From an uncultured Vampirovibrio sp. (lineage in GTDB: Bacteria; Cyanobacteriota; Vampirovibrionia; Gastranaerophilales; Gastranaerophilaceae): DNA of 64,000 nt. The notes below the pieces were generated by a model, which was given only the letters and a program-made list of their open reading frames with translations, ran no database searches and was not told where the DNA came from. Positions 43,310-52,843 of the stretch are shown here, piece by piece; positions within the stretch are counted from its first letter, which is position 1, and the number at the start of each line of letters is the position of its first letter. The position numbers and the translations under genes are program-made. Where the stretch lies: NCBI GenBank assembly GCA_910577635.1, contig CAJTNR010000006.1, forward strand, positions 26,796 to 90,795. The letters are read 5' to 3'.

Positions 43310-45715
43310 ATGAAAAAATTTACAAAAAGCACTTTGGTTTTGCTTCTTTGCAATAGCTTGGTTTTTGCAAGTGAAGCTAATCTGGTTGTTCCTGATTTTA
43401 AAGCTCACTCGTTCAGCTATAAACTACTTTTGTTAGGAATTGTTGTAGCTTTATTGGGTGCAGTTTTTGGGTTAGTTGAGTTTATAAAAATTAAAAGAAT
43501 AAAAGTTCACCCTTTAATGGAATCAGTTGGAAATACAATTTTTGAAACCTGTAAAACCTACTTAATCCAGCAAGGAAAATTTTTAATCCTGCTTGAAGGT
43601 TTAATTGCTCTATGTATTGCATATTACTTTGGCTATTTGCAGGGATTGGGCTGCAAGGGTGTTGGATTGATTCTTTTATGGTCAGTTATAGGAATCCTTG
43701 GATCCTACTTTGTAGCCTGGTTTGGAATAAGAATGAATACACTAGCAAATGCCAGGACTTCTTTTTTAGCTCTTAAATCAAAACCGATTAATTGTCTTAA
43801 TATTCCTTTAAGAGCCGGAATGAGTATCGGAGTGCTTTTGGTATCTTTAGAACTTATTCTTATGCTTGTAATTCTTCTTTTTGTCCCAGGACACCTTGCA
43901 GGAGCTTGTTTTATCGGTTTTGCAATTGGAGAAAGCCTTGGAGCGAGTGCACTTAGGGTTGCAGGGGGGATTTTTACAAAAATTGCCGATATTGGATCTG
44001 ACTTAATGAAAATTCAATTCGGAATTAAAGAAGATGACCCCAGAAACCCTGGTGTTATTGCCGATTGTACAGGAGATAACGCAGGGGATTCTATTGGACC
44101 TTCTGCAGATGGTTTTGAAACCTATGGAGTAACAGGAGTTGCGCTTGTAAGCTTTATTCTTCTTGGAGTTTTCCCACAGTATCAAATTCAGCTTCTGGCT
44201 TGGATTTTTGCAATGAGATTTTTGATGATAATTACTTCCGTTGCTGCTTATTGGATGAATAATTTAATAACAGAACTTTATTGCAGCAACTGTGACAATA
44301 ACAATAAAAGATTTGATTTTGAAACTCCCTTGACTAACCTTGTCTGGCTTACTTCCATTCTATCGATAATAATGACATTCTCAGTAAGCAAATGGCTCTT
44401 AGGTACTCTTGATAATAACTTATGGCTGACTTTAGCTTCGATAATTTCTCTTGGAACCTTAGGGGCTGCTTTAATTCCTGAAGCAACTAAGTTCTTTACA
44501 AGTCCTAAAGCAAAACATACCCAGGAAGTTGTTACAGCTTCAAAGGAAGGCGGGGCTTCTCTTACAATTCTATCAGGGCTTGTTGCAGGAAACTTTTCAG
44601 GTTTTTGGATAGGAGCAATAATTGTACTTCTTATGGGATTAGCTTATTTATCCAGTCAATATATCAGCTCAATTATGATTTATCCGAGTGTTTTTGCTTT
44701 CGGGCTTGTTGCCTTCGGCTTTTTGGGCATGGGTCCTGTAACCATTGCAGTAGATAGCTACGGACCTGTTACAGATAACGCTCAATCGGTTTATGAATTA
44801 TCTTTAATTGAACAACAAGAAGGAATTGAACAAAAAATCGAAGAAGAATACGGATTTAAACCCGACTTTGAGAATGCAAAAAAATATCTTGAAGAAAACG
44901 ACGGAGCAGGAAACACTTTTAAAGCTACAAGTAAACCTGTTTTAATAGGAACAGCTGTAGTTGGTGCTACAACTATGATATTTTCTTTAATACTTGTAAT
45001 TAAAGATGTTTTAAATATTACACCTGAAAGTATTCTTAATTTGTTGAATCCTTATACATTATTAGGATTTGTTATGGGCGGTGCGGTAATTTACTGGTTC
45101 TGCGGAGCTTCAATGCAGGCTGTAACAACAGGGGCATATAGCGCCGTAGAGTATATTCGAAATAACATTAAACTTGGTGAAGCCGATGATAAAAAAGCAA
45201 ATCTTGAGAACTCCAAAGAAGTTGTTAAGATTTGCACAAAGTACGCTCAAAAGGGTATGTTTAATATCTTTAGTGCTTTGTTTTCTTTCGCTCTTGCATT
45301 TGCGTTTTTGTCTTCTCCTATTAAAACAACAGCTCCTGTATCCTTTTTTGTAAGCTATTTAATTGCAATTGCTGTTTTCGGCTTATTTCAGGCTGTTTTT
45401 ATGGCAAATGCAGGCGGCTGCTGGGATAATGCGAAAAAGATTGTTGAAGTGGACTTAGAGCAAAAAGGAACTCCTCTTCATGATGCAACCGTTGTGGGTG
45501 ATACTGTTGGAGATCCCTTTAAAGACACTTCAAGTGTTGCTATTAATCCTATAATCAAATTCACAACCCTATTTGGGCTTTTAGCAATGGAAATTGCTCT
45601 AAGTGAGCAGTTTAGATCGATTTCACAAGTTGTCGGAATAGTGTTTTTAATTATAGCGCTTGTATTTGTAATTCGATCTTTTTACTTTATGCGGATTCCA
45701 AAAAAAGACTTATAG
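43310..45715 (+). CDS. hppA: Membrane-bound ion-pumping pyrophosphatase
   Basis: This 801-aa enzyme couples pyrophosphate hydrolysis to ion pumping across the inner membrane. It has about 15-16 membrane helices and the conserved catalytic loops IKEDDPRNPGVIADCTGDNAGDSIGP (in part) and the C-terminal NAGGCWDNAKK and DTVGDPFKDTSS. The motif GNTFKATSK has Lys where K+-dependent enzymes have Ala, so it is predicted to be K+-independent. Whether H+ or Na+ is pumped cannot be settled here. A palindromic terminator follows. Confidence 0.95.
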   Translation: MKKFTKSTLVLLLCNSLVFASEANLVVPDFKAHSFSYKLLLLGIVVALLGAVFGLVEFIKIKRIKVHPLMESVGNTIFETCKTYLIQQGKFLILLEGLIALCIAYYFGYLQGLGCKGVGLILLWSVIGILGSYFVAWFGIRMNTLANARTSFLALKSKPINCLNIPLRAGMSIGVLLVSLELILMLVILLFVPGHLAGACFIGFAIGESLGASALRVAGGIFTKIADIGSDLMKIQFGIKEDDPRNPGVIADCTGDNAGDSIGPSADGFETYGVTGVALVSFILLGVFPQYQIQLLAWIFAMRFLMIITSVAAYWMNNLITELYCSNCDNNNKRFDFETPLTNLVWLTSILSIIMTFSVSKWLLGTLDNNLWLTLASIISLGTLGAALIPEATKFFTSPKAKHTQEVVTASKEGGASLTILSGLVAGNFSGFWIGAIIVLLMGLAYLSSQYISSIMIYPSVFAFGLVAFGFLGMGPVTIAVDSYGPVTDNAQSVYELSLIEQQEGIEQKIEEEYGFKPDFENAKKYLEENDGAGNTFKATSKPVLIGTAVVGATTMIFSLILVIKDVLNITPESILNLLNPYTLLGFVMGGAVIYWFCGASMQAVTTGAYSAVEYIRNNIKLGEADDKKANLENSKEVVKICTKYAQKGMFNIFSALFSFALAFAFLSSPIKTTAPVSFFVSYLIAIAVFGLFQAVFMANAGGCWDNAKKIVEVDLEQKGTPLHDATVVGDTVGDPFKDTSSVAINPIIKFTTLFGLLAMEIALSEQFRSISQVVGIVFLIIALVFVIRSFYFMRIPKKDL

Positions 45716-45724
45716 AATAACTTT

Positions 45725-45752
45725 AAAGCTCCTATGAATTCATAGGAGCTTT
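45725..45752. terminator. Bidirectional terminator between hppA and the small Lys-rich gene
   Basis: A nearly perfect palindrome AAAGCTCCTATGAATT and its complement is followed by T residues, lying 10 bp after the hppA stop. Confidence 0.8.
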
Positions 45753-45760
45753 TAGTTTAC

Positions 45761-45934
45761 TTATGCTTTGTGCTTTTTTTCTTTTTCTTCATCAATTTTT
45801 TCTTTAATTTTTTCCTTAGCATGAGAAACTTTTTCTTTTACATCTTCTTTAATTTCTTCTGCCTTATCTTTTACTTTGTGTGCTGTATCTTCGATTTTTT
45901 CCTTTAATGGTTTTTTGTTTTCATTAGATTTCAT
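45761..45934 (-). CDS. Small Lys/Glu-rich helical protein
   Basis: This 57-aa ORF (MKSNENKKPLKEKIEDTAHK to the end EKKHKA) was found by reading the gap after hppA. It is almost entirely Lys, Glu, Asp and Ala in an amphipathic 11-residue-like pattern (KVKDKAEEIKEDVKEKV), resembling LEA-type or CsbD/YtxH-tail stress proteins. AAGGAG lies 12 bp upstream of the ATG. It is 79 bp downstream of atpG in the same direction and could be the last gene of the ATP synthase transcript. Confidence 0.65.
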   Translation of the reverse strand: MKSNENKKPLKEKIEDTAHKVKDKAEEIKEDVKEKVSHAKEKIKEKIDEEKEKKHKA

Positions 45935-46012
45935 AATAAAAATACTCCTTATCTATGTCAATTTTATTATTGACCATTGATAAGGAAATTCAATTAGAGA
46001 AAAGGACAATTT

Positions 46013-46981
46013 TTATCCAACCTGGCTTGCACCGCTTATAATTTCTGTTAGTTCCTGTGTAATTTTTGCTTGTCGTTCTTTGTTGTATTCGATTGTTAAT
46101 CCATTAATCATTTCCCCTGCATTATTGGTTGCAGCGCTCATTGCAGTCATTCGTGATGCTAATTCACTTGCCTGGGCTTCTAAAAACGCCTGGTATAGAA
46201 CATTTGTAATAAACATTGGGACAATATTTGCTAAAACACTATTCAGACTTGGTAAATATTCGCTCAAAGGCTCAATTTTGTGCTCTTTGTGCTCAATTTT
46301 CAATTCTTCATCTAATTCTTTAGAATGAAACTCTTTAAGTTTTCCATTATCCATTCTTGCAGGCAAAAGCCTCCAGGATTCTGTTTTATAGCTCATCATA
46401 TTCTTATATCTTGTTGTTACAAGTTCAATAGCATCAATTTCTTCATTTATATAGTCATCTGCTAAGTTTGAAGCTACAACATAAGCACTGCTTGAGTTTA
46501 TTCCGTCTAAAACATTAATATATGTTCGTTTTATTTCAAAACCCAGTTGTTTTTGCAGATTTTTAATCCCAGGGATTGCTTTTTGACCAATAAAGTAAAT
46601 TTTAGTCTTTTTCCCTTCTTCTTTATACTTCTTAATTAAATTAATAGTATATCGAATAATATTAGCGCTATAAGCACCTGCTAAACCTTTATTGGAGGAG
46701 ATTACAACAATTCCTACAGTATTAATTTCTCTCAAAGCAAGCAATTGCGGATAATTCTCAATATTATTAGTTGTTTTAATCTTATCACACTTATTTTTCA
46801 TTGCTTCTTTATAAACCCAGCAGAACATCTTATAAAGCTCCAATGTAAAAGGTCTTGAAGCTTTTGTCATGGCTTCTGCTTTTTTAACTTTAGCTGCAGC
46901 TACCATTTTCATAGCACGGGTTATTTTTTGAGTATTTTTAATACTGTTTATTCTATCTTTAATACTTCTTAAGTTCGCCAT
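46013..46981 (-). CDS. atpG: ATP synthase gamma subunit
   Basis: The gamma subunit is the rotating central stalk of F1. The 322-aa protein starts with the conserved NLRSIKDRINSIKNTQKITRAMKMV helix and ends with AAATNNAGEMINGLTIEYNKERQ and TQELTEIISGA. The region between LLPAR and the C-terminal helix is about 15 aa longer than in E. coli but does not match the cyanobacterial regulatory insert. It overlaps atpA by 13 bp. The beta and epsilon genes do not follow, in contrast to most bacteria. Confidence 0.96.
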   Translation of the reverse strand: MANLRSIKDRINSIKNTQKITRAMKMVAAAKVKKAEAMTKASRPFTLELYKMFCWVYKEAMKNKCDKIKTTNNIENYPQLLALREINTVGIVVISSNKGLAGAYSANIIRYTINLIKKYKEEGKKTKIYFIGQKAIPGIKNLQKQLGFEIKRTYINVLDGINSSSAYVVASNLADDYINEEIDAIELVTTRYKNMMSYKTESWRLLPARMDNGKLKEFHSKELDEELKIEHKEHKIEPLSEYLPSLNSVLANIVPMFITNVLYQAFLEAQASELASRMTAMSAATNNAGEMINGLTIEYNKERQAKITQELTEIISGASQVG

Positions 46982-48492
46982 TGTGTTTCCTTAAAGTTTT
47001 TAATTTTTTCTATTAAGAATTCCTTATCGCTATCTTCAAGTTTTTCTCCTGCGTTTAGTTTTTCTTCCAGTTGAGAACAATTGGTTTCAAAGAACTCAAA
47101 GAATTGTTTTTTGAATTCCTGGATATCTTCGTTTTTAACATCATTAACAAAACCCAAGTTCGCAAGGAACAAAATTGCAGTCTGCTGTGCTGTTGATAGG
47201 GGGTTGTATTGAGGCTGGATAAGAATCTGGGTTAGTTTTTCACCCTTTAACAATTGAGCTTTAGTGGCAGGGTCAAGGTCTGAGGCAAATTGAGAAAAAG
47301 CAGCTAATTCTCTGTATTGAGCTAAATCCAGTCTTAATTGCCCTGCAACTTGTTTAATCCCTTTAGTCTGCGCTGCTCCGCCGACACGAGAAACTGAAAC
47401 CCCTGCGTTAATTGCAGGACGCTGTCCTGAGTTGAATAAATTTGACTCAAGGAAAATTTGTCCGTCTGTAATTGAAATAACATTGGTCGGGATATAAGCT
47501 GAAACATCTCCTGCCTGGGTTTCAATAATCGGAAGTGCGGTAATTGACCCTGCACCACGCTCGTCTGATAGTTTGCAGGCTCTTTCCAATAATCTTGAAT
47601 GAAGGTAGAAAACATCCCCTGGATAAGCTTCACGTCCCGGCGGTCTTTTAAGAAGCAGACTCATAGCTCTATAGGCTTGCGCGTGTTTAGTTAAATCATC
47701 ATAAACAATTAATACATGACGACCTTGTTCTAAAAATTCTTCTGCTATAGCGCAGCCTGCAAAAGGGGCAATGTATTGAAGGGGTGCTGAATTATCGGCA
47801 GTTGCACTAACAATAATTGAATAATCAAGCGCTCCTTTTTCTTCAAGCGTTTTTGCTAATTGTGCTACAGTTGAAGTTTTTTGACCGATTGCAACATAAA
47901 CGCAAATTACGTCTTTGCCTTTTTGATTGATTATAGTGTCAATTGCAATTGCAGTTTTTCCTGTTTGTCTATCGCCGATTATAAGTTCTCTTTGTCCTCT
48001 GCCGATTGGAGTTAAGGCATCAATTGCAGTTAAACCTGTTTGCAGGGGTTCATGGACTGATTTTCTTTCAATAATCCCTGGTGCAATTCTTTCAATTGGT
48101 CTTGTTGATTGAACTTCAATTTCTCCTTTACCATCAAGAGGAATCCCTGTCGGGTCAATGATTCTTCCAATCAGAGTTTCTCCTGTCGGAATTGAAGCGA
48201 TTCTTCCTGTTGCGTTTACTTTTGTTCCTTCTTTAATTTTTGTATAATCCCCTAAAATTACAACACCAACATTGTCTTCTTCTAAGTTTAGTGCGATTCC
48301 AAGGGTGTTTTGTCCGTCTTCAAATTCAACAAGTTCAGAAGACATAACGTTTCTTAATCCGTAAATTCGACAAATTCCGTCTGAAATTTCAATTACTGAT
48401 CCTGTATTTGTAACTTCAAGTTTATTTGAATAATTCTCAATTCTTGATTTAATAATAGCGGTTATTTCAGAACTATTTATACTTTGTGGCAT
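46969..48492 (-). CDS. atpA: ATP synthase alpha subunit
   Basis: The alpha subunit forms the non-catalytic nucleotide sites of F1. The 507-aa protein has Walker A GDRQTGKTAIA (about residue 170), the signature near ALPIIETQAGDVSAYIPTNV, and SVSRVGGAAQTK. It is fifth of the conserved enzyme genes in this operon after delta. The spacing to atpH is 12 bp, with a GGTG-type ribosome site before the ATG. Confidence 0.98.
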   Translation of the reverse strand: MPQSINSSEITAIIKSRIENYSNKLEVTNTGSVIEISDGICRIYGLRNVMSSELVEFEDGQNTLGIALNLEEDNVGVVILGDYTKIKEGTKVNATGRIASIPTGETLIGRIIDPTGIPLDGKGEIEVQSTRPIERIAPGIIERKSVHEPLQTGLTAIDALTPIGRGQRELIIGDRQTGKTAIAIDTIINQKGKDVICVYVAIGQKTSTVAQLAKTLEEKGALDYSIIVSATADNSAPLQYIAPFAGCAIAEEFLEQGRHVLIVYDDLTKHAQAYRAMSLLLKRPPGREAYPGDVFYLHSRLLERACKLSDERGAGSITALPIIETQAGDVSAYIPTNVISITDGQIFLESNLFNSGQRPAINAGVSVSRVGGAAQTKGIKQVAGQLRLDLAQYRELAAFSQFASDLDPATKAQLLKGEKLTQILIQPQYNPLSTAQQTAILFLANLGFVNDVKNEDIQEFKKQFFEFFETNCSQLEEKLNAGEKLEDSDKEFLIEKIKNFKETQWRT

Positions 48493-48504
48493 AATTCACC
48501 TTTC

Positions 48505-49047
48505 TTAAATTACTTGTTTTTTTAGATTTTCAAATTTTGTTTTCAAACTTAAATCAATAATATTGTCTTCATATTTAACAACCAGTCCTCCTATAATTGA
48601 ACTGTCGATTGAATAAGTAATATTTGCACTTTTTTGCAGTTTTTGACCTAATTTTAAACTGAGACTTTCTTTTTGGGTATTGTCAAGTTCAATAGCGCTT
48701 ATTACTTCAACTGATGCAATATTATTCAACTTATCCGATTCTTTTATGTATAGTTCAAAAATTAAAGGAAAAATACCAAATCGGTTTTCCTCCAGTAAGG
48801 TTAGAATAAAGTTAAGCGTTTTTTGATTGATTTTTCCTTCGAACCCTTCAATAAAAGTTTGTTTTTTATCCATCAAAGATACAACAGGGTGAAGGAAGAA
48901 CGCTTTTAGGGATTCATTATTAAAAATTATTTCATTAATTGTGCTTAAATCACTTTTTGTTTCACTTAAATTTGACCTGGATACCTCAATTAACGCTAGA
49001 GCGTATCTTTTAGCGGTTTTTAGATTCTTAATATCGAATTTTAGCAT
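48505..49047 (-). CDS. atpH: ATP synthase delta subunit
   Basis: The delta subunit joins the b/b' peripheral stalk to the top of F1. The 180-aa protein has the family's N-terminal helical domain (AKRYALALIEVSRS; FFLHPVVSLMDKKQ) and the C-terminal SSIIGGLVVKYEDNIIDLSLKTK motif. It overlaps atpF by 7 bp. Confidence 0.93.
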   Translation of the reverse strand: MLKFDIKNLKTAKRYALALIEVSRSNLSETKSDLSTINEIIFNNESLKAFFLHPVVSLMDKKQTFIEGFEGKINQKTLNFILTLLEENRFGIFPLIFELYIKESDKLNNIASVEVISAIELDNTQKESLSLKLGQKLQKSANITYSIDSSIIGGLVVKYEDNIIDLSLKTKFENLKKQVI

Positions 49048-49541
49048 AATCCTCCTTCAATTCTATCGAGTTCTTCAATTGAAGTATTAATTAGTTTTTT
49101 TTGCAGCTCATAATCCAGCTTTTGTATAAGTTCTTTTTGCGCAAGATCTATACAAGCGCTATAAACTTCTTTTTCAGTCAGGTTTTTGAACTTTTCTTGT
49201 TCTAATGAGATAATTTTTTCTAAACTTTTTTTGAGTTCTTCTTTTTGAAGCTGTGTTTTTTTACTGTATTTGTCTTTTAGCTCTAATGCCTGATTTTTTG
49301 CTTTATCAATAATTGCTTGTTGAAGTTTTGGGGTATCTTTTGTTTCTTTTTTTGTTTTCTTATACTCCTCAATTGAATAAGCAGTCTCATTCGAGCTTGT
49401 TTCGACTTTTTGTTTGATATCCAGGGCAAGGTTCTCAATTAAAACAGCTAACTTTGCCTTTTTTGCAATCCACATCAAGCTAAGAACTACAATTAGGAAA
49501 TTTATTATATTTGTATTTAGAATTTTTTCAAAAAGACTCAT
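49041..49541 (-). CDS. atpF: ATP synthase b subunit
   Basis: The b subunit is one of two different peripheral-stalk proteins. The 166-aa protein has an N-terminal membrane helix (NIINFLIVVLSLMWIA) and a long charged helix. As the second b-type gene (next to delta), with the N-terminal pattern TNIINFLIV, it matches cyanobacterial b rather than b'. It dimerises with b' encoded just upstream. Confidence 0.88.
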   Translation of the reverse strand: MSLFEKILNTNIINFLIVVLSLMWIAKKAKLAVLIENLALDIKQKVETSSNETAYSIEEYKKTKKETKDTPKLQQAIIDKAKNQALELKDKYSKKTQLQKEELKKSLEKIISLEQEKFKNLTEKEVYSACIDLAQKELIQKLDYELQKKLINTSIEELDRIEGGLC

Positions 49542-49550
49542 TAAAACTCC

Positions 49551-50024
49551 TTAAATTTTAAGATACTCATTAATTCTATTATCGCTTATATTAACTTCTA
49601 CACTTTCCCCTAAAACCTTGGAAATTATAGATTCAACAATTGAGTTAACCTCTTTTTTAATTTCAGATTTTGCGATATCTTTTTGTTTTGTAAGTTCAAG
49701 TTTATTATCAGCAATTGAATTTGCAATTTCTTGTTTAGTTTGTTTAAGAACAATAGAGTTCTCAATCGCGGATTCTTCCCTGGCTTCTTTTAGGATATCT
49801 AAAGCCTCTGTTTTTGCAGCTTTAAGCAAGTTTTCTTTTTGATCAATCAGAGTCTTTGTTTTTTCTTTTGATTTTTCCTTAATCTTGGAATTTTTCTTAT
49901 AGAACTCTTCTCTTTTTTCAATTATCGTTGTAATTGGATTGAAAAGCACGGTTTTTAATATAAACAAAAAAACCAGAAAACTTATAACAACAAAAACAAA
50001 AGTTCCGTCTATCTGCATTAACAT
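49551..50024 (-). CDS. atpF': ATP synthase b' subunit
   Basis: This 157-aa second b-type subunit has the b'-like start QIDGTFVFVVISFLVFLFIL then FNPITTIIEKREEF and a long charged helix. Having distinct b and b' proteins is a mark of Cyanobacteria, chloroplasts and some other lineages. It lies between c and b. Confidence 0.88.
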   Translation of the reverse strand: MLMQIDGTFVFVVISFLVFLFILKTVLFNPITTIIEKREEFYKKNSKIKEKSKEKTKTLIDQKENLLKAAKTEALDILKEAREESAIENSIVLKQTKQEIANSIADNKLELTKQKDIAKSEIKKEVNSIVESIISKVLGESVEVNISDNRINEYLKI

Positions 50025-50045
50025 AAATTGAAACTCCTGTTATTC

Positions 50046-50279
50046 TTACTTAAGAACAAAGCCAATCAGAATTACAACTAAAAGAGCATAAATTGCACAA
50101 GCTTCGATTAAACCTGCTCCAATGTAGAAATACTTAGAAATTTGACCTTCAACCTCAGGTTGTCTTGCAATACTTTCAATAATTGCCTTAGTTGCTAACC
50201 CAAGACCGATTCCAGGTCCTATTACACCAAAACCTATAGCTAAACCCATCGCGATAAATTTTAAAACTGATAAATCCAT
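50046..50279 (-). CDS. atpE: ATP synthase c subunit
   Basis: The 77-aa proteolipid forms the rotor ring. It has two membrane helices with the Gly-rich motif GFGVIGPGIGLGLAT, the loop ARQPE, and the ion-carrying Glu in GLIEACAIYALL. The residues around Glu (EAC rather than ES/ET, and no Gln in helix 1) do not match the Na+ signature, so protons are likely the coupling ion. Confidence 0.96.
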   Translation of the reverse strand: MDLSVLKFIAMGLAIGFGVIGPGIGLGLATKAIIESIARQPEVEGQISKYFYIGAGLIEACAIYALLVVILIGFVLK

Positions 50280-50309
50280 TATTATTCTCCTTTTTTACTA
50301 TTATTTATA

Positions 50310-51110
50310 CTAGTGTTTTGCAACAGCTCCGTTAATATATGCACTTGTTAATAGTGTAAAAACAAGGGCTTGGATAAATGCTACAAATATTTCAAAAAAC
50401 ATTATAGGTAATGGCAATAATGACCCTAAAAATAAACCGATATTATAAACCCAGGCAGAAGGAAGTACTCCTGAGAGGTTGTTTTGACAAAAAGCATTAA
50501 TTGATTCAGGACTTAATAAAGAAGCGATTAATCCTCCTAAAACCATTATTAGAATTTCCCCTGCCAAGATATTTGCAAAAAGTCGAAGTGCAAGTGTCAA
50601 GGGCCGAACGATATCTTCAAGCATATTAAAAGGAGTCATAAACCATACGGGTTGAAAGTAGTGTTTAAAGTAGCTTAAGCCTTTAACTTTAATCCCTGAA
50701 ATAATATAATATAATAAAACGATAACAGCTAAAGCTGCAGTTACGTTAATATCATTGGTAGGAGAAGCAAATTCAGCTCCTGTTGCTTTAATTGAAGGAA
50801 AAAAGTTAAGAATTTTCCAGGGAAGCTGTCCAATTAGGTTTGCTGTTATAATAAACAAAAATAATGTCATAAGAATTGGAGTGTGGCGTTTTCCTTGTTC
50901 TCCTAAATCTTTAGTTAAAGATGAAAAAATCGTTACAATGTTTTCAAAAACCGCCTGCATTCTATTAGGGATAATATTTAGTTTCCCAACAGCAATAAGA
51001 GCGAATACAAGTACAATTGCCATTGTAATCCAAAGGGTAATTAAAGTATCCAAGTGGACATTAAGACCTAGAATATTTGCACTCCAGTGCTCGCCTATAT
51101 GAAATTCCAT
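50310..51110 (-). CDS. atpB: ATP synthase a subunit
   Basis: The 266-aa membrane subunit forms the proton half-channels. It has five or more membrane helices and the essential Arg in ALRLFANILAGE. It is the first gene of the leftward operon a-c-b'-b-delta-alpha-gamma; no atpI gene is seen upstream. Confidence 0.96.
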   Translation of the reverse strand: MEFHIGEHWSANILGLNVHLDTLITLWITMAIVLVFALIAVGKLNIIPNRMQAVFENIVTIFSSLTKDLGEQGKRHTPILMTLFLFIITANLIGQLPWKILNFFPSIKATGAEFASPTNDINVTAALAVIVLLYYIISGIKVKGLSYFKHYFQPVWFMTPFNMLEDIVRPLTLALRLFANILAGEILIMVLGGLIASLLSPESINAFCQNNLSGVLPSAWVYNIGLFLGSLLPLPIMFFEIFVAFIQALVFTLLTSAYINGAVAKH

Positions 51111-51192
51111 AAATATTCACCTAAATTAAATTTTATATTCTAATTCTAACAAAAGAAATAAATTAAAAGCTAGTCTAAATAGATGATATTTA

Positions 51193-52137
51193 TTATTTTG
51201 TTTTGGTTTTATCCGGTTTAGTAACACTAAAGGATTTGTTTTCATTAATTTCAACCCGGGCAAGTTTGATTTTTTCCTTAGCTTCAAGACTAAGTGCGTT
51301 TCCTGAAACCAATCTATCTACAAAAGCATTGTTTAGCTTAACTGCCTTTTCAAGTGCACCTGTTTCATCCAGGATATCTTTAATTTGTGAAAAATCATAA
51401 GAAAAAGTTTTTTTGTGGTTATAAGTTAAGGTTTCACCGGTATTAGAAGTGACAGCTTTACCGCCTCTTTCAAAGTAAATTTTAAAAATTGACCTTAAAT
51501 CTTGAATTTCAGACTGCATGGTATTAATTGCAGATTGAAGTCTTAAGTATCTTTCAAAAAGATATTCAACATGGTCAATTTGCGACAATTGCCAGTTGTA
51601 CTTTTGATAATAAAGTGCTTTTAACTTAGGATAGCATTGTGCCAGTGCAAGCGCGTCTCCCATTGCCCTATGACGTTTTTTATTAGAGCCTTTAAAAACA
51701 CTTACAAGACAATCCAATCCGCAGGATTCATACTGGGGATAAACCTCTTTAAACATCATCTGGGTATCAATGTAGTTATTCTCTAATGGTTTAGAATAAA
51801 GCCTTTTGGATGTTTTATTTAGAAAAGAAAAGTCAAAAATGGCATTATGTGCAACAATTGGAGCATCGCCTATGAATTCAAAAATTTTAGGGTAAATTTC
51901 TTCTTCTTTTGGAGCATCAACTAAATCTTCTTCGCTTATTCCATGGATTGCCTGCGAAGACTTTCTAATATGCTGGTTAGGGTTAATTAGAGTTTCAAAT
52001 TTTTCTTTAATTTTGCCATTAACAAGTTTAATTCCTGCAAATTCAATTATTTTTTCTCTTGTGTAATCTAAACCTGTAGTTTCAACATCAATTACAACTT
52101 CAATCTCTTTGTTTTTTGCTTTTGATTCTCTTGGCAT
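51193..52137 (-). CDS. DnaQ-like 3'-5' exonuclease
   Basis: The 314-aa protein is a DEDDh exonuclease like the proofreading epsilon subunit of DNA polymerase III: Exo I VIDVETTGLDY, Exo II VAHNAIFDFSFL, and Exo III HRAMGDALALA with the catalytic His. The exonuclease fills about residues 8-175. The C-terminal 140 aa are helical and unassigned, so it may be a distinct repair or RNA-processing nuclease rather than DnaQ itself. Confidence 0.88.
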   Translation of the reverse strand: MPRESKAKNKEIEVVIDVETTGLDYTREKIIEFAGIKLVNGKIKEKFETLINPNQHIRKSSQAIHGISEEDLVDAPKEEEIYPKIFEFIGDAPIVAHNAIFDFSFLNKTSKRLYSKPLENNYIDTQMMFKEVYPQYESCGLDCLVSVFKGSNKKRHRAMGDALALAQCYPKLKALYYQKYNWQLSQIDHVEYLFERYLRLQSAINTMQSEIQDLRSIFKIYFERGGKAVTSNTGETLTYNHKKTFSYDFSQIKDILDETGALEKAVKLNNAFVDRLVSGNALSLEAKEKIKLARVEINENKSFSVTKPDKTKTK

Positions 52138-52176
52138 TAATCAATTTACCCTTTCAAAAAAATGATACCACAAAAA

Positions 52177-52836
52177 TCATTTTTTAATTAATTTATTAAT
52201 TTTTTCAACATTTTTGTTAATATCTTTAATTTTGCTATTCAAATCCTTTTGTTCAATTTTGATTCTATCAGCTTTGTTGGATATTTGAGAGTTTAGATCC
52301 TCAATTTGAGTTTCTAAGGCTTTAATTTCTCCGTCATTGGAATCTTTGATTCTATCAAGAACCGTATTAATCGTACTTTTGTCGATATTATTAACATATT
52401 TTTCAATCATTTCAATGATTTCAACTAAACCCTTAGTTTCATCCACAACATCTTTAAGTCTTATTGTATCGCCTGTTAGAATCCCAATATCGCAAGACCC
52501 CTCAGGCGGCATAAGTTCAATTGATTTAGACGCTCCAAGCCCGTAGAACTCAACTCTTGCAAGAGTTCCGTTTGGAATTTTCATATTCTTTCTGGTTATA
52601 AGAATTGAAACATTGACATATTTATTCCTGGATTTTAAATTTGTAACATATCCGACATTCAAGCCCATAAAACGTACGGGAGAGCCTTTTGTAATGCCGT
52701 CAATGTCTTTAAACTGAATTGTATATATATTAGGTTCGACAAAAATTTTTGAATAGACAAAAATTATACCGGTAAAAATAACGGATAAAATTGCACTCCA
52801 AATTGCTATTTCAATTAATATCGCCCTTTTTTTCAT
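52177..52836 (-). CDS. mlaD: MlaD/MCE-family lipid transport protein
   Basis: MCE proteins carry phospholipids between membranes. The 219-aa protein has an N-terminal membrane anchor (about 7-29), the MCE domain (about 35-115, IDGITKGSPVRFMGLNVGYV) and a C-terminal coiled coil (about 135-219), probably a hexamer-forming stalk. The MlaE and MlaF partners are not in the window. It ends a leftward pair after ilvD by 7 bp. Confidence 0.85.
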   Translation of the reverse strand: MKKRAILIEIAIWSAILSVIFTGIIFVYSKIFVEPNIYTIQFKDIDGITKGSPVRFMGLNVGYVTNLKSRNKYVNVSILITRKNMKIPNGTLARVEFYGLGASKSIELMPPEGSCDIGILTGDTIRLKDVVDETKGLVEIIEMIEKYVNNIDKSTINTVLDRIKDSNDGEIKALETQIEDLNSQISNKADRIKIEQKDLNSKIKDINKNVEKINKLIKK

Positions 52837-52843
52837 AGAAAAT

